Positions 30,101 through 39,468 of a DNA stretch of 64,000 nt are shown here, piece by piece (positions within the stretch are counted from its first letter, which is position 1; the number at the start of each line of letters is the position of its first letter). The notes under the pieces were generated by a model. That model was not told where the DNA came from. It did not search any database and saw only the letters and a list, made by a program, of their open reading frames with translations. The translations under genes were made by a program, and so were the position numbers. The stretch is from Thiocapsa imhoffii (GTDB taxonomy: Bacteria > Pseudomonadota > Gammaproteobacteria > Chromatiales > Chromatiaceae): the NCBI RefSeq assembly GCF_016583985.1, contig NZ_NRSD01000003.1, forward strand, positions 62,001 to 126,000. Reading direction: 5' to 3'.

Positions 30101-30134
30101 CCTCCACGCTCACCCGTGCGCTCGGACCGAGCAT
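27129..30134 (-). CDS. traG: TraG-like mating-pair stabilisation protein, 5'-truncated
   Basis: 1001 residues from the first in-frame ATG. The frame continues upstream to about 30.18 kb as ITLLIALVIYLG, which is the end of a membrane helix, so the true N-terminus was lost where the IS256 remnant begins. Visible parts: TraG N-terminal domain with VARAGTLSRPRLGAANSP-like periplasmic segment, membrane helices near residues 270-300 (FEAFLFAVSPLMVFAIGLGT) and 310-400 (ISLMLIYGSAVTATHLAGRL), then a long hydrophilic, alanine-rich C-terminal domain. F-type conjugation uses TraG for pilus assembly and mating-pair stability. No other transfer genes are in the window, so this is a relic of an integrated conjugative element. 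Confidence 0.8.
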   Translation of the reverse strand: MLGPSARVSVEDLYSGAVHRVDNVPLGVAAVGSALSQVGYGVTRLFEQAFSTPAMTDYGFAAPLQILQHVRAGTLSRPRLGAANSPTPGADIERSFVNYIAECVLYDVDTGQRSLDSVLRDPSWTGALAVANPMPTTELWLGGAPVVKACDDAWADLSAYTTSEFLPALRGSLAATLAVQAGEVDNAVQTALDAVAGAGVDAQNYMVMSVAASFLPKGEAQVWEELGRWETAATITQAAQQRNTQWAAEETLFARIVRPMMTFFEAFLFAVSPLMVFAIGLGTIGIRMIGKYLLFGLWIQLWQPILAVINLYIILTTQGKLDALRNAGMGNLELPSIFALWKLDFILSDYLGVGGMLAASTPAISLMLIYGSAVTATHLAGRLQGGDHINEKIASPDAVNPAAALSMGSLKTHAPLTGTTTPNANSVLWSADVGRSMQDSVRSGEQAVQQASFRFSSALGAAASATASRSGESFDARSKGWEYAATGSATDKTLLAEAESIASGYRQDEVSRSGIAAALAGGLSGGRNDQGRAGKASISGELQRTYGVDKTIADSLAGEISRRVTGDAGFEARLAESIKIDEQTGHRNVFSQRLTDEESARLTRSADDVVTTSLSLERARSMESRYGAMGRFGASEIGHAIAENPAMMTRVMQEIDRRNLAGDHQTLAGSWAYAKNMTAASAQAAAGIALLIGHADGATTRTFSPAEAQSAKEAGYGILGDLFGTHRPGPDSDPNRHAGLADGAPSFGTARETFERAGVSDPSARVAGLHGEIDAHGRIAGSADDPSAVEEFHDRSRDAVASRREAHEAEVRSQNRERLGALIDRQAILPRSAARTLHNEVGGILIKAAEVGTLTAAGAGGSLDRTVAAAKAFGSTLAGGGGVADALAAGKAAAGGEAGWTKAVGTIVAARMQEVAGFGLTSAQHELFRESTGSVFADLPSQAQQAARAAVVAEAGGGARGEHIAELIERAAVSREDTDLRLIGNYNSHGAATEKKLNNPG

Positions 30135-30262
30135 GCCCAGATAGATGACCAGCGCGATCAGCAGAGTTATGGTGATTTCTGGTGTACGCGTAGGCCGGGA
30201 GGGTTGGCGTATCCTGTTGACTGATCACCGCCAAGATCACAGTCAGCAGAGGTGGATACGCC

Positions 30263-30685
30263 ATGTCCGAGTCTATGCTGAGCGTTCTTTCACAACCAGA
30301 GATCGAGGAAACCGACGCGCTGCACGCGCTGCTGCGCGAGGGGGCCCGCCGGGAGCTGATCACCAAGGCGGTGGAGGCGGAGCGAGCCGTGTTCCTGGAT
30401 GCCTACGGCGACCGGCGCCTGGAGGACGGGCGCCGTGCGGTGGTGCGCAACAGCGACCTGCCCGAGCGCACGGTGCAGACCGGGATCGGCGCGGTTGCGG
30501 TGCGGGTGCCACAGGTCCGCGACCGCAGACGACCGCCTGTGCCTGCTGGTCGTCATCGGCGTCACCGAGCACGGCCACCAGGAGCTCATCGCCGTCGAAG
30601 ATGGCCACCGCGAGTCCGAGGCGAGCTGGCTTGAGCTGCTCACCGGACTGCGCGAGCGGGGCCTGAGGATGGCGGGTTGTATGTC
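30263..30685 (+). mobile_element. IS256-family transposase remnant, internally deleted
   Basis: The ATG at 30263 opens a transposase N-terminus of the IS256/mutator type ([20 protein letters not shown], then [20 protein letters not shown]). Near 30525 the homology jumps frame to a later piece, [20 protein letters not shown] and [19 protein letters not shown], and then stops. The section between and the whole C-terminal part, including most of the catalytic triad region, are missing. I could not define terminal inverted repeats. The left end of the element is close to the break in traG, and the right end runs into the terminator of the tRNA gene. Confidence 0.8.
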
Positions 30686-30693
30686 GGGTAGAA

Positions 30694-30719
30694 ACAAAAA
30701 ACGCGCCTGAAGGCGCGTC
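30694..30719 (-). terminator. Rho-independent terminator of tRNA-Ser
   Basis: On the minus strand a GACGCGCC/GGCGCGT stem with a TTCA loop is followed by TTTTTTG. It lies 14 bp beyond the 3' end of the tRNA. The last codons of the IS256 remnant read through it on the other strand. Confidence 0.85.
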
Positions 30720-30732
30720 ATCGCTGGGCTGA

Positions 30733-30823
30733 TGGCGGAGAGAGAGGGATTCGAACCCTCGATAGGGGATTAGCCTATACTCCCTTAGCAGGGGAGCGCC
30801 TTCAGCCACTCGGCCATCTCTCC
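30733..30823 (-). tRNA. tRNA-Ser(GCU)
   Basis: Read on the minus strand, the 91-nt sequence begins GGAGAGATGGCCGAGTGG and ends with the T-loop GGTTCGAATCC, acceptor strand TCTCTCC, discriminator G and an encoded CCA. The anticodon stem-loop is CTCCC, CTGCTAA, GGGAG, with GCT at the anticodon, so it reads AGC/AGU codons. The long variable arm of a serine tRNA is present. Conserved backbone (csrA side) lies upstream and mobile remnants lie directly past the 3' end, the usual place for integrative-element insertion. Confidence 0.97.
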
Positions 30824-30869
30824 ATGATGCAATGGACCGGTTTTAGGGTGGGAGCCGGTCTGGCTAACC

Positions 30870-30894
30870 GTGAGCCTCATGGTTAGAGGCTCAC
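30870..30894. other. 9-bp perfect hairpin between tRNA-Ser and csrA
   Basis: GTGAGCCTC and GAGGCTCAC pair around a 7-base loop. No T-tract follows on either strand. It may be a terminator of csrA, which ends 49 bp away, or a processing element before the tRNA. Confidence 0.6.
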
Positions 30895-30942
30895 GATTGC
30901 ATCGCAGGGCTAATTCTAACCTGGCGACGCGTCCTTGGCTAC

Positions 30943-31155
30943 TCAGTCTAGATGATTGCCCGGCATCACCACAGGTGCCGTCCCCTCGGACTGCTCGCGT
31001 TTGATCCGTTCGTAGATCTCCTCACGATGCACAGCGACGTCGCGCGGTGCGTTCACACCGATCCGCACCTGATTTCCTTTGACACCGAGAACGGTTACCG
31101 TCACTTCGTCCCCGATCATCAGTGTTTCGCCAACGCGGCGAGTCAAGATCAACAT
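30943..31155 (-). CDS. csrA: Carbon storage regulator CsrA
   Basis: 70 residues with the full CsrA pattern: [52 protein letters not shown]. CsrA is a dimeric RNA-binding protein that blocks or stabilises mRNAs by binding GGA motifs; R44 of the [12 protein letters not shown] segment is the binding arginine. The gene lies between lysC and tRNA-Ser downstream of alaS, an order shared by many gammaproteobacteria (alaS-csrA-tRNA-Ser). The length is normal. Confidence 0.97.
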   Translation of the reverse strand: MLILTRRVGETLMIGDEVTVTVLGVKGNQVRIGVNAPRDVAVHREEIYERIKREQSEGTAPVVMPGNHLD

Positions 31156-31408
31156 CGCTACTCTCTCCCTATTTAAGTCCCTTACTTGAGTGAAACGGGT
31201 TACCCAGATCGAGAACCCGAGATGGCTTCATAAACAACCCGTACAGTCCGACCCTACGTCACGAGGGCCGCCTCAGCCCACTCATCCAGCAGTCGTACGG
31301 GTTACAGCGGTACAACGTCTCATGCCCACAAGGATGATGGTTTGTGCTCAATCGAGCGAATCAACCCACCAAAAAAACCAACAGAGGGGTCTGGCGCATG
31401 GCACCAGT

Positions 31409-32650
31409 CTAGGACAGCGAACTCGATGATGTCGAACCATCGAGCCCGAACGCGGCGTGAAGCGCACGCACGCCAAGCTCAAGATATTTCTCATCGACCA
31501 CGACGGAAATCTTGATCTCCGAGGTTGAGATCATCCTGATATTGATACCTTCGTTGGCCAGCGTCGAGAACATCAGACTGGCGATCCCGGCATGGCTACG
31601 CATGCCCACGCCGACGAGTGAGATTTTCACGATCCCGGTATCTCCGAGCACTTGGCGAGCGCCCAGATGCGCGGCGGTCTGGTCAAGGATCTCCAGGGCG
31701 CGCGGGAAGTCATTGCGGTGGACGGTAAAGGTGAAGTCCGTCGTCGCTTCTTGCGCCGCGATGTTCTGGATGATCATGTCCACTTCGATGTTGGCATCGG
31801 CAATGGGGCCCAGGATCTGATAGGCGACACCCGGTTGATCGGGCACACCGAGCACGGTCAACTTGGCCTCGTCACGACTGAAGGCGATTCCCGAGATCTT
31901 GGCCTCTTCCACAATATCTTCCTCGAAGGTGATGAGCGTGCCATCGCCCTCGCCGAAGCTCGAGAGCACACGCAGGGGCACCCGGTATTTGCCGGCGAAC
32001 TCAACTGAACGGATCTGCAGGACTTTCGAACCTAGGCTCGCCATCTCCAGCATCTCCTCGAAGGTGATCCGGTCAAGCTTGCGTGCCTTGGGTTCGACGC
32101 GTGGGTCTGTGGTATAGACACCGTCGACGTCGGTGTAGATCTGGCATTCGTTTGCCTTGAGCGCCGCGGCGATGGCCACCGCGGAGGTATCCGAACCACC
32201 ACGCCCAAGTGTGGTGATGTTACCCAACTCATCAACGCCCTGGAAACCCGCGACCACGACCACGCGCCCGGCATCAAGGTCGGCGCCGACACGCGCGGCA
32301 TCGATGTCGCGGATCCGTGCCTTGTTATGAGCGCTGTCGGTCAGGATATGCACTTGTGCGCCGGTGTACGAGCGCGCCGGACAACCAGCCGCCTCGAGCG
32401 CCATGCTCAGCAGCGCGATGGTCACTTGCTCGCCGGTTGAGAGCAGCACATCTAGCTCACGGGGGACGGGGCGCTCCTGAATCTCTCGCGCCAAGCCAAT
32501 CAGCCGATCGGTCTCACCGGACATGGCCGAGACCACGACCACCACTTGGTCCCCCTGATCGCGCGAGCGCTTCACGCGCGCGGCAACAGTCTGGATGCGC
32601 TCAATGCTGCCGACCGAGGTGCCGCCGTATTTTTGAACGATCAGCGCCAT
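31409..32650 (-). CDS. lysC: Aspartokinase
   Basis: 413 residues, the usual size of a stand-alone aspartokinase. It phosphorylates aspartate as the first step towards lysine, threonine, methionine and diaminopimelate. The N-terminal kinase domain begins MALIVQKYGGTSVGSIERIQ, with VVVSAMSGETDRLIGLA, LLSTGEQVTIALLSMALEA and GRGGSDTSAVAIAAAL. Two C-terminal ACT domains (VLGVPDQPGVAYQILGPIAD and KISLVGVGMRSHAGIASLMF) indicate feedback control by lysine and/or threonine. It lies between alaS and csrA on the same strand, as in many gammaproteobacteria. Confidence 0.95.
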   Translation of the reverse strand: MALIVQKYGGTSVGSIERIQTVAARVKRSRDQGDQVVVVVSAMSGETDRLIGLAREIQERPVPRELDVLLSTGEQVTIALLSMALEAAGCPARSYTGAQVHILTDSAHNKARIRDIDAARVGADLDAGRVVVVAGFQGVDELGNITTLGRGGSDTSAVAIAAALKANECQIYTDVDGVYTTDPRVEPKARKLDRITFEEMLEMASLGSKVLQIRSVEFAGKYRVPLRVLSSFGEGDGTLITFEEDIVEEAKISGIAFSRDEAKLTVLGVPDQPGVAYQILGPIADANIEVDMIIQNIAAQEATTDFTFTVHRNDFPRALEILDQTAAHLGARQVLGDTGIVKISLVGVGMRSHAGIASLMFSTLANEGINIRMISTSEIKISVVVDEKYLELGVRALHAAFGLDGSTSSSSLS

Positions 32651-32785
32651 GCAGGGATCCCGGTCTGTGCAGTGCGGTCTGGTTTCATCATGCGTACGCC
32701 TCGTTTCTCGACCTCAGTTCAGTCTCAATCTCAAACATGCCGGACACCCATCTCACGTCAGTGCAACGCGCACGAGGCTCGCGGA

Positions 32786-35392
32786 TCAGCCATCAAGCCG
32801 CTGTCGCACCCAGGGCTCGACCAGGTCCAAGGCCGCGGGGAGTCCCGCGGGATCACTGCCACCGGCTTGGGCCATGTCCGGGCGCCCCCCGCCCTTCCCA
32901 CCAACGCAAGACGCTACCTCACGGATCAGATCACCAGCCTTGAGTCGGCCGGTGAGGTCTTTCGTGACGCCCGCGATGAGGCTCACCTTTCCATCCGTTT
33001 CGGCAGCCAGCACGATCACGGCCGAGCCGAGTTGGTCCTTGAGCCGATCCAGGGTGGTGCGCAGAGCCTTCGAATCACTCCCATCCAGCCGTGCCGCCAG
33101 GACCTTGATTCCGCCCACCGCGACTGCCTGACCGACAAGGTCTTGCCCCGAGGCCTGAGCGAGTTTCGCCTTGAGTTGCTCGAGTTCTTTCTCGAGTCGG
33201 CGGCTCCGCTCCAACAGTTGCAAGACCCGTTGATCAACCTCCTCGCGCCCGCCCTTGAGCAACCCGGCGACCCGGAGCAGGCGTTCCTCGTCGGCTTCGA
33301 TCCAGTCGATCGCCCGCTCACCGGTCACGGCCTCGATGCGTCGCACCCCCGATGCAATCCCACTCTCACCGATGATCTTCACCAAACCGATGTCGCCAAC
33401 CGCCTTCACATGGGTGCCGCCGCAGAGCTCAGTCGAGAATTCACCCATCCGCAGCACCCGCACCTGTTCTCTATACTTTTCGCCGAACAGGGCCAGGGCA
33501 CCGGAGGCTTTCGCATCCTCGAGGTTCATGATGCGGGTCTCGACCAGATGGTTCTCGCGCACCTCGCGGTTGATCAGCCGCTCGATGGCCACGAGTTGCT
33601 CCCGCGTCACCGCCTCATAGTGCGAGAAATCGAACCGCAGGCGCTCCGGCCCCACCAACGAGCCTTTCTGTTGCACATGGCCTCCGAGCACAGTCCGCAA
33701 TGCGGCATGCAAGAGATGGGTCGCGGAGTGATTGAGCGCGGTCGCTCGCCGACGCTCGCCATCGACCTGGGCCGTGGCACGATCGCCCACCGCCAACACC
33801 CCTTCACGCACCCGCCCAATGTGACAAATGGTGCCCTCCCCCTGTTTCTGGGTGTCGAACACCTCGAAGCGACCCGTTTCGCCGATCAGCCAGCCACGAT
33901 CACCGACCTGACCACCCGACTCAGCATAAAAGGGCGAGAGATCCAGGACTACTAACCCCTCCTCACCCTGGGCCAGTTGGTCACGCGAACCCTCCGCGGA
34001 AAAGATGGCAACCACATTCGCCTCGTCCTGCAATCGCTCGTAGCCGCAGAACTCGGTCTCACCTTGCACATCAATCGCATGATTCGAGGTCGTGCCGAAT
34101 TGGCTCGCCGCGCGCGCGCGCTCGCGCTGTTGCGTCATGGCCTGCTCGAAGCCGGCCAGATCGAGTGTCAGGCCGCGCTCACGGGCGATATCGGCGGTCA
34201 GATCGGTGGGAAAACCATAGGTGTCATAGAGCTTGAAGACGGTCGGCCCCGGGATCTGCATGCCCGAGAGCGTCGCGATCGCCTCCTCAAGGAGCCGCAT
34301 CCCATGTTCCAAGGTTTCGGCAAAACGCTCTTCCTCGAGCAGGATGATCCGCTCGACGTGCGCGCGGGCCGCGACCAATTCGGGATAAGCCGCTCCCATC
34401 TCAGCGATGAGGGTCTCGACCAGACGATGGAAGAAGGGTGTGGTGCATCCGATCTGATAACCGTGACGGATCGCTCGGCGCATGATTCGGCGCAGGACGT
34501 ATCCTCGTCCCTCGTTGCCAGGCGTCACCCCATCCGTGATGAGGAAGGCCACGGAACGAATATGATCGGCGATGACCCGCAACGATTTGTTCTCACGGTC
34601 GTCGCAGCCGGTCAGGGTGGCCGCGGCATCGATCAGGCGGACGAACAGATCGATTTCGTAGTTGCTATGCACCTGTTGCAGCACAGCCGCGAGTCGCTCC
34701 AAGCCCATGCCGGTATCGACTGAAGGTCGCGGCAAGGGCGTGAGTTGCCCATCGGCATCACGGTTGAACTGCATGAAGACCAGGTTCCAGATCTCGACGT
34801 AGCGGTCACCGTCTTCGTCAGGCGAGCCCGGTGGGCCGCCGGGGATCTCAGGACCGTGATCGTAAAAAATCTCGGAGCAGGGTCCGCAGGGTCCAGTCTC
34901 GCCCATCGACCAGAAGTTGTCCTTCGCGCCGCAACGGGAAAAGCGCGCGGGATCGACCCCAATATCGTTCAACCAGATATCCGCGGCTTCATCGTCCTCG
35001 GTGTACACCGTGATCCACAGACGCTGCGGCGGCAGGCCGAGGACCCGGACGAGATAATCCCAGGCAAACTCAATCGCATCCCGTTTGAAGTAATCGCCGA
35101 AACTGAAGTTACCGAGCATCTCGAAGAAGGTGTGGTGGCGAGCCGTGTAACCCACATTCTCGAGGTCGTTGTGTTTCCCTCCGGCACGCACACAGCGTTG
35201 CGCGCTGACGGCACGTGGTTCCGCGCGACGCTCTCGCCCGAGAAACACCTCCTTGAATTGCACCATCCCGGCGTTGGTGAACAGGAGGGTGGGATCGTTC
35301 GCCGGGATCAGCGGGCTCGATGGCACCAGCGCGTGACCGCGTTCGACGAAATAATCGAGAAAACTCGCACGGAGTTCAGCACTGGTGATCAT
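32786..35392 (-). CDS. alaS: Alanyl-tRNA synthetase
   Basis: 868 residues from the ATG at 35392 ([20 protein letters not shown]); a start nine codons earlier is possible but lies outside the family alignment. It charges tRNA-Ala. The class II catalytic core has [16 protein letters not shown] and the [20 protein letters not shown] motif. The editing domain has the metal-binding [13 protein letters not shown] and [15 protein letters not shown]. The C-terminal C-Ala domain ends with the glycine-rich [15 protein letters not shown]. Length and motifs are normal. It is followed by lysC and preceded by recX on the same strand. Confidence 0.97.
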   Translation of the reverse strand: MITSAELRASFLDYFVERGHALVPSSPLIPANDPTLLFTNAGMVQFKEVFLGRERRAEPRAVSAQRCVRAGGKHNDLENVGYTARHHTFFEMLGNFSFGDYFKRDAIEFAWDYLVRVLGLPPQRLWITVYTEDDEAADIWLNDIGVDPARFSRCGAKDNFWSMGETGPCGPCSEIFYDHGPEIPGGPPGSPDEDGDRYVEIWNLVFMQFNRDADGQLTPLPRPSVDTGMGLERLAAVLQQVHSNYEIDLFVRLIDAAATLTGCDDRENKSLRVIADHIRSVAFLITDGVTPGNEGRGYVLRRIMRRAIRHGYQIGCTTPFFHRLVETLIAEMGAAYPELVAARAHVERIILLEEERFAETLEHGMRLLEEAIATLSGMQIPGPTVFKLYDTYGFPTDLTADIARERGLTLDLAGFEQAMTQQRERARAASQFGTTSNHAIDVQGETEFCGYERLQDEANVVAIFSAEGSRDQLAQGEEGLVVLDLSPFYAESGGQVGDRGWLIGETGRFEVFDTQKQGEGTICHIGRVREGVLAVGDRATAQVDGERRRATALNHSATHLLHAALRTVLGGHVQQKGSLVGPERLRFDFSHYEAVTREQLVAIERLINREVRENHLVETRIMNLEDAKASGALALFGEKYREQVRVLRMGEFSTELCGGTHVKAVGDIGLVKIIGESGIASGVRRIEAVTGERAIDWIEADEERLLRVAGLLKGGREEVDQRVLQLLERSRRLEKELEQLKAKLAQASGQDLVGQAVAVGGIKVLAARLDGSDSKALRTTLDRLKDQLGSAVIVLAAETDGKVSLIAGVTKDLTGRLKAGDLIREVASCVGGKGGGRPDMAQAGGSDPAGLPAALDLVEPWVRQRLDG

Positions 35393-35426
35393 GGGTTTGC
35401 TCGGTTCTACGAGGGGCACGGGCCGT

Positions 35427-35882
35427 TCAATCGGGCCAGCGCAGGAAACGACGGATCATCTCGACGGGAAATCCCCGTTGTTCGAGGAAGCGGCCGCGTC
35501 GGGCATACTCATCCAGATTTTCGGGCGGCTCGGGACCGAAGCGTCGGTCGCAAATTTCGGCGAGATAGGCGTCCCAGTCATTGCGCACGGCCTCGAGTTG
35601 CGGATCAATGAGTGTCTCGGACACCCCTTTTTCAAGGAGATCGGCACGAATCCGCAGGGGGCCAAACCCTTTCGCGGCACGCTCACCGACATATTGCTCG
35701 ACCATTCGAACCTCATCCAACGCTCCCTCGGACACCAGTCGATCGAGCACGCCGGCAATCGCACTCGCGTCATGACCACGTTGACGTAACTTGCGCATCA
35801 ACTCGAGCGATGAGTGTTCGCGACGCGCCAGCAGGCGTCGGGCGAGTTCCTCGATCTTAGCCGTTGAATTCGGTTCGTGCAT
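35427..35882 (-). CDS. recX: Regulatory protein RecX
   Basis: 151 residues with the three-helix repeat pattern of Rec[21 protein letters not shown], then [20 protein letters not shown] and [20 protein letters not shown]. RecX binds within the RecA filament and limits its activity. It lies 54 bp after recA and 34 bp before alaS on the same strand, the standard position, and is probably expressed by read-through from recA. Confidence 0.92.
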   Translation of the reverse strand: MHEPNSTAKIEELARRLLARREHSSLELMRKLRQRGHDASAIAGVLDRLVSEGALDEVRMVEQYVGERAAKGFGPLRIRADLLEKGVSETLIDPQLEAVRNDWDAYLAEICDRRFGPEPPENLDEYARRGRFLEQRGFPVEMIRRFLRWPD

Positions 35883-35936
35883 CGCGCGATCTCGGCGTCG
35901 TGCGCTCCAAGCGTCTGCTTAAACTCTCATTCCGAC

Positions 35937-36974
35937 TCAGGCCTCCTCCGGAGGTGCCACGGGGGCGGTCGGAACATCACTCGGCTTCGGCAGGAGTTTG
36001 GCGCGGATCTTCATTTCAATGTCATGCGCGATTTCGGGGTTTTCGCACAGAAAAACGCGGACATTATCGCGCCCCTGGCCAATCCGATTCCCCCCGTAAC
36101 TGTACCAGGCACCCGATTTCTCGATGAAGCCTTCAGTCACGCCCAGGTTGATGATCTCACCCTCACGCGAGATCCCCTGGCCATAGAGGATATCGAACTC
36201 GGCCTGCCGGAAGGGGGGCGCAACCTTGTTCTTCACGACCTTCACCTTAGTCTCGTTGCCGATGACTTCATCCCCTTTCTTGATGCTTCCGATGCGCCGG
36301 ATGTCAAGACGGACCGAGGCGTAGAATTTGAGCGCATTGCCGCCGGTGGTCGTCTCGGGCGAGCCGAACATGACACCGATCTTCATCCGAATCTGATTGA
36401 TGAAGATGACCAGACAGTTCGAACGCTTGATATTCCCAGTGAGCTTGCGCAGCGCCTGTGACATCAGCCGCGCTTGCAGACCGACATGCGAATCGCCCAT
36501 CTCGCCCTCGATCTCGGCCTTGGGGGTCAAGGCCGCAACCGAGTCGACGACGACCACGTCAACGGCTCCGGAGCGCACCAGCATGTCGGTGATCTCGAGC
36601 GCCTGCTCCCCCGTGTCCGGCTGCGAGACCAAGAGATCCTGCATGTTCACACCGAGCTTCTCGGCATAGATGGGGTCGAGGGCATGTTCGGCATCGACGA
36701 AGGCCGCGGTGCCGCCCGTTTTCTGCGCCTCGGCGATGATGTGCAGCGTCAGCGTCGTCTTGCCCGATGATTCCGGGCCGTAGATCTCAACCACCCGTCC
36801 CTTCGGCACCCCACCGATCCCGAGCGCGAGGTCCAGCCCGAGCGAACCGGTCGAAATGGCCTCGACCTCGCGCACCGCGCCCACATCCCCCATGCGCATG
36901 ACCGAGCCCTTACCGAACTGCTTTTCGATCTGGGTCAGTGCGGCAGCGAGTGCCTTTTTGCGATTCTCGTCCAT
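35937..36974 (-). CDS. recA: RecA recombinase
   Basis: 345 residues from the ATG at 36974 ([20 protein letters not shown]), preceded by AATGGAGATCG. It catalyses strand exchange and triggers LexA cleavage. Seen motifs: Walker [13 protein letters not shown], Walker [20 protein letters not shown], the L1 region [16 protein letters not shown] and the L2 region [20 protein letters not shown]. The acidic-proline C-terminal tail is present. I looked for an SOS box (CTGT-N8-ACAG) in the 295 bp upstream and saw none that fits. Neighbours recX, alaS and pncC are conserved. Confidence 0.98.
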   Translation of the reverse strand: MDENRKKALAAALTQIEKQFGKGSVMRMGDVGAVREVEAISTGSLGLDLALGIGGVPKGRVVEIYGPESSGKTTLTLHIIAEAQKTGGTAAFVDAEHALDPIYAEKLGVNMQDLLVSQPDTGEQALEITDMLVRSGAVDVVVVDSVAALTPKAEIEGEMGDSHVGLQARLMSQALRKLTGNIKRSNCLVIFINQIRMKIGVMFGSPETTTGGNALKFYASVRLDIRRIGSIKKGDEVIGNETKVKVVKNKVAPPFRQAEFDILYGQGISREGEIINLGVTEGFIEKSGAWYSYGGNRIGQGRDNVRVFLCENPEIAHDIEMKIRAKLLPKPSDVPTAPVAPPEEA

Positions 36975-37269
36975 TCGATCTCCATTGAGCCTGATCCCGA
37001 AAGGCATCAGGTCCTGTTAGGTCCGATCCGATGGTCTCGGCTTCTCGGTTGGGATGCACGAGCCCGATACGCTCATACCCCGCTCGGGCGGCCGGCGCGG
37101 CGATGGTTCATCCTAAGGGCCTAGGCGCCCCATCCTGTGTTGACCCTGGTGTCGCCGCTGGTGCCGCTCGATTATCGCATAGGGATTCGGCAAACGGCAG
37201 GGTGAGGGTGCCTCAAGCAGCGACATCATCCCGCGCGGATCCGGTGATGGTCGCCCGCTCACACTTGCC

Positions 37270-37779
37270 TCAGTCCGCCATGGCCAGACGCTCTAGGAGT
37301 CCGTCGAGTGCGGCCATCACGGATTGGCGCCGCACCGCATCACGGTCACCCAGGAAGTGATAGCGTGCCGTCTCGCTGCGCGCGCTGGGCCAAGCCCAGG
37401 CCAGACAGACCGTTCCCACGGGCTTCTCGGCACTTCCGCCACCAGGACCGGCGATGCCGCTGATCGCGACCGCAACCTGCGCCTGACTGCGCGCGAGCGC
37501 GCCCTGAACCATCTCGAGAACGGTCGCTTCACTCACCGCACCCTGGGTGGCCAGTGTTGTCGCGCTCACGCCGAGCATGTCCTGCTTCGCCGCATTGGTG
37601 TAGGTCACGAAGCCGCGATCAAACCAATTGCTGCTGCCCGACCGATCGGTCAGCACCTTGGCGAGCCAGCCCCCGGTGCAGGATTCGGCGACCGCCACCC
37701 GCAGGCGGGCGCGTTGCAGATGCTCGGCAAGGCGCCCCACGCGCGGATCGAACGGATCGTCGAGGTTTGGTTTCGTCAT
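37270..37779 (-). CDS. pncC: Nicotinamide-nucleotide amidohydrolase (CinA C-terminal domain)
   Basis: 169 residues from the ATG at 37779 (MTKPNLDDPFDPRVGRLAEH). It converts nicotinamide mononucleotide to nicotinate mononucleotide in pyridine-nucleotide recycling. The family motifs are VAVAESCTGGWLAKVL, FDRGFVTYTNAAKQDMLGV, GAVSEATVLEMVQGAL and AVAISGIAGPGGGSAEKPVG. It is the stand-alone C-terminal domain only, as in the E. coli YgaD/PncC protein next to recA. An upstream start to 37839 is open but has no homology support. Confidence 0.93.
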   Translation of the reverse strand: MTKPNLDDPFDPRVGRLAEHLQRARLRVAVAESCTGGWLAKVLTDRSGSSNWFDRGFVTYTNAAKQDMLGVSATTLATQGAVSEATVLEMVQGALARSQAQVAVAISGIAGPGGGSAEKPVGTVCLAWAWPSARSETARYHFLGDRDAVRRQSVMAALDGLLERLAMAD

Positions 37780-37944
37780 GAGTTCCTGGTGACAACAGTC
37801 AACTGCGTTCAATGTGATTCGCGCGGCACGTGTCCTCAATCAGCCGGACGCGCGATGACTGGAAAAAGACCCCGCTTGCGGTCACCATGACGTCCTGATC
37901 CATCAGCATGCCGCGATGATCAGCCTGATTCGGGAGTCTACACG

Positions 37945-38226
37945 ATGAGTGAATTCGAGATCTATTGCGAACACAAGCCATCACCGGCCAAGCTTGACGT
38001 GCTCGGCGTCGAGGATTGGTCGGTTTGGAAAAAAGAACCCTCGACCTTCCCCTGGCGCTATGATCGTGCCGAAACATGCTACGTCATGCGTGGTCGCTTC
38101 CAGGTGACGCCCAGCGGTGGCACCCCCATGACCTTCGGCCGTGGCGACCTGATCACCTTCCCCGCTGGCCTGGAATGTACTTGGGAGATCTTCGAGCCGG
38201 TCGAAAAACACTACCGTTTCGACTGA
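37945..38226 (+). CDS. Small cupin-domain protein
   Basis: 93 residues forming a single cupin of the DUF861 type. Key segments are WSVWKKEPSTFPWRYDRAET, CYVMRGRFQVTPSGG and FGRGDLITFPAGLECTWEIF. The family's usual first-motif histidines are replaced here (YDRAETCYVMRG), so metal binding is uncertain. Related proteins are annotated as ureidoglycine-type cupins but mostly have unknown function. It is read away from pncC and seems monocistronic. Confidence 0.8.
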   Translation: MSEFEIYCEHKPSPAKLDVLGVEDWSVWKKEPSTFPWRYDRAETCYVMRGRFQVTPSGGTPMTFGRGDLITFPAGLECTWEIFEPVEKHYRFD

Positions 38227-38368
38227 AACTGCGACGACACCGTATCGCATGCAACGTGGTCGCACGGCGATCGTCCAGCTCCACCCCGAACGCGCCGTGC
38301 ACTCCTCCCGCACGGCGGCCCTTGAACCGCGGCGCCGACCCGGACGTCGCCCACCGAAGAGAGTCACC

Positions 38369-38863
38369 ATGAACGCAATCCGACAGTCCTGCCTCATTGC
38401 CCTTCTGCCCTTCGCCATGCTGGTCTCGTCCGTGCAGGCCGAAGGGATGTCGATCGCTGATACCGTGTATAAGATACCGCTCGCCGAGGATGTCTCGATG
38501 GACGAAGCGGTCGACTCCATGTTGCTGCGCGCGAACACCCTCAACTTCAAGATGGTCTCGCACCTGCCACTCTATCAGGAACTCGAGTCGATGGGGGTCG
38601 AAACGCGACGGATCGAGATTTTCCAGTTCTGTGACGCGCGTATCGCCCATGAAATGCTCCAGGAAAACATCGATTTCTCCGCCTATCTCCCCTGTCGCAT
38701 CACCTTGATCGAGGACGATGACGGTCAAGCATGGCTAACGACGCTGGACCTCAATCAGGTCATTGGCATGGCCGGTCTGCCGGCGAGCCTCATGGACCGT
38801 GCCATCTCGGTGCGGGACACCATTGAGGAGATCATGACCGCGGGCGCCACCGGCGATCTCTAA
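38369..38863 (+). CDS. Periplasmic DUF302-family protein
   Basis: 164 residues from the ATG at 38369, preceded by AGAGAG. A signal peptide is clear (MNAIRQSCLIALLPFAMLVS, cleavage near VQAEG). The DUF302 fold follows: DVSMDEAVDSMLLRANTLNF, KMVSHLPLYQELESMG, then IFQFCDARIAHEMLQENIDF and AYLPCRITLIEDDDG. DUF302 proteins are common in sulfur and phototrophic gammaproteobacteria; their role is unknown. Two cysteines (in QFCDAR and LPCRI) could form a disulfide in the periplasm. Confidence 0.85.
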   Translation: MNAIRQSCLIALLPFAMLVSSVQAEGMSIADTVYKIPLAEDVSMDEAVDSMLLRANTLNFKMVSHLPLYQELESMGVETRRIEIFQFCDARIAHEMLQENIDFSAYLPCRITLIEDDDGQAWLTTLDLNQVIGMAGLPASLMDRAISVRDTIEEIMTAGATGDL

Positions 38864-38885
38864 ATCGTCGCAGCCGCTGGTTCCC

Positions 38886-38925
38886 AACCGGGCGTGTGCC
38901 GCGAGCGTCGCACACAAGCCCGGTT
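38886..38925. terminator. Bidirectional stem-loop between convergent genes
   Basis: AACCGGGC pairs with GCCCGGTT and GTGTGC with GCACAC, separated by a 2-base bulge, with a 10-base loop. It lies between the ends of the convergent DUF302 and DUF1244 genes and overlaps the last codon of the latter. No long T-tract follows. Confidence 0.7.
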
Positions 38926-39265
38926 AGGACGCCGTCGTGCTGTCCCGCTGGACCGACTCACTGACAAAGGCATGCTGCGACTCGGTGTCCTTGAATCGTT
39001 GCAGCTGCTCGGCGCTCGCCTCCCGTTGATAGCGGGTTTTCCATTCGGCATAGGGCATGCCGTAGATGAGTTCCCGTGCGCTCTCCTCTGTCAGGACATG
39101 TCCCTGTTCGCCCGCGGCCTTCAGGTACCACTTTGCCAGACAGTTACGACAGAAACCCGCCAGGTTCATCAGGTCGATGTTCTGGACATCGGTCCGGGAC
39201 TGCAGATGCGCGACCAGCGCGCGAAAGGTAGCGGCTTCGATCTCGATTTGATTCGTCTCGTTCAC
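38924..39265 (-). CDS. DUF1244-family protein
   Basis: About 113 residues from a GTG at 39265 (VNETNQIEIEAATFRALVAH), chosen because GGAGAG lies just upstream. The hallmark is NIDLMNLAGFCRNCLAKWYL followed by AAGEQGHVLTEESARELIYG and MPYAEWKTRYQ. The family is widespread in proteobacteria, is usually about 100 residues, and its C-x2-C pair suggests metal or cofactor binding. Function unknown. The frame is open up to 39334 without homology. Confidence 0.88.
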   Translation of the reverse strand: MNETNQIEIEAATFRALVAHLQSRTDVQNIDLMNLAGFCRNCLAKWYLKAAGEQGHVLTEESARELIYGMPYAEWKTRYQREASAEQLQRFKDTESQHAFVSESVQRDSTTAS

Positions 39266-39468
39266 GGTTCTCTCCTCGACTTGTTCCGCGATGATGGGCG
39301 GAGGCTTATTGTGGCAAGACTTCAGGATCACCACGCCGGTTGCGGGCGACCATCCAGGATGGCCGGTGACCTCCCCACGCGTTGGCTGTTGAGAGAATCG
39401 GGGCGACGGGGACCAACTTCGATGGGCTATCCTGGCGATTCAAATCCGCCCAACCGGAGCGCATGATC

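Noticed and set aside
36975..37269. Search for a LexA/SOS box upstream of recA
   Set aside because: No CTGT-N8-ACAG palindrome could be seen in this gap.
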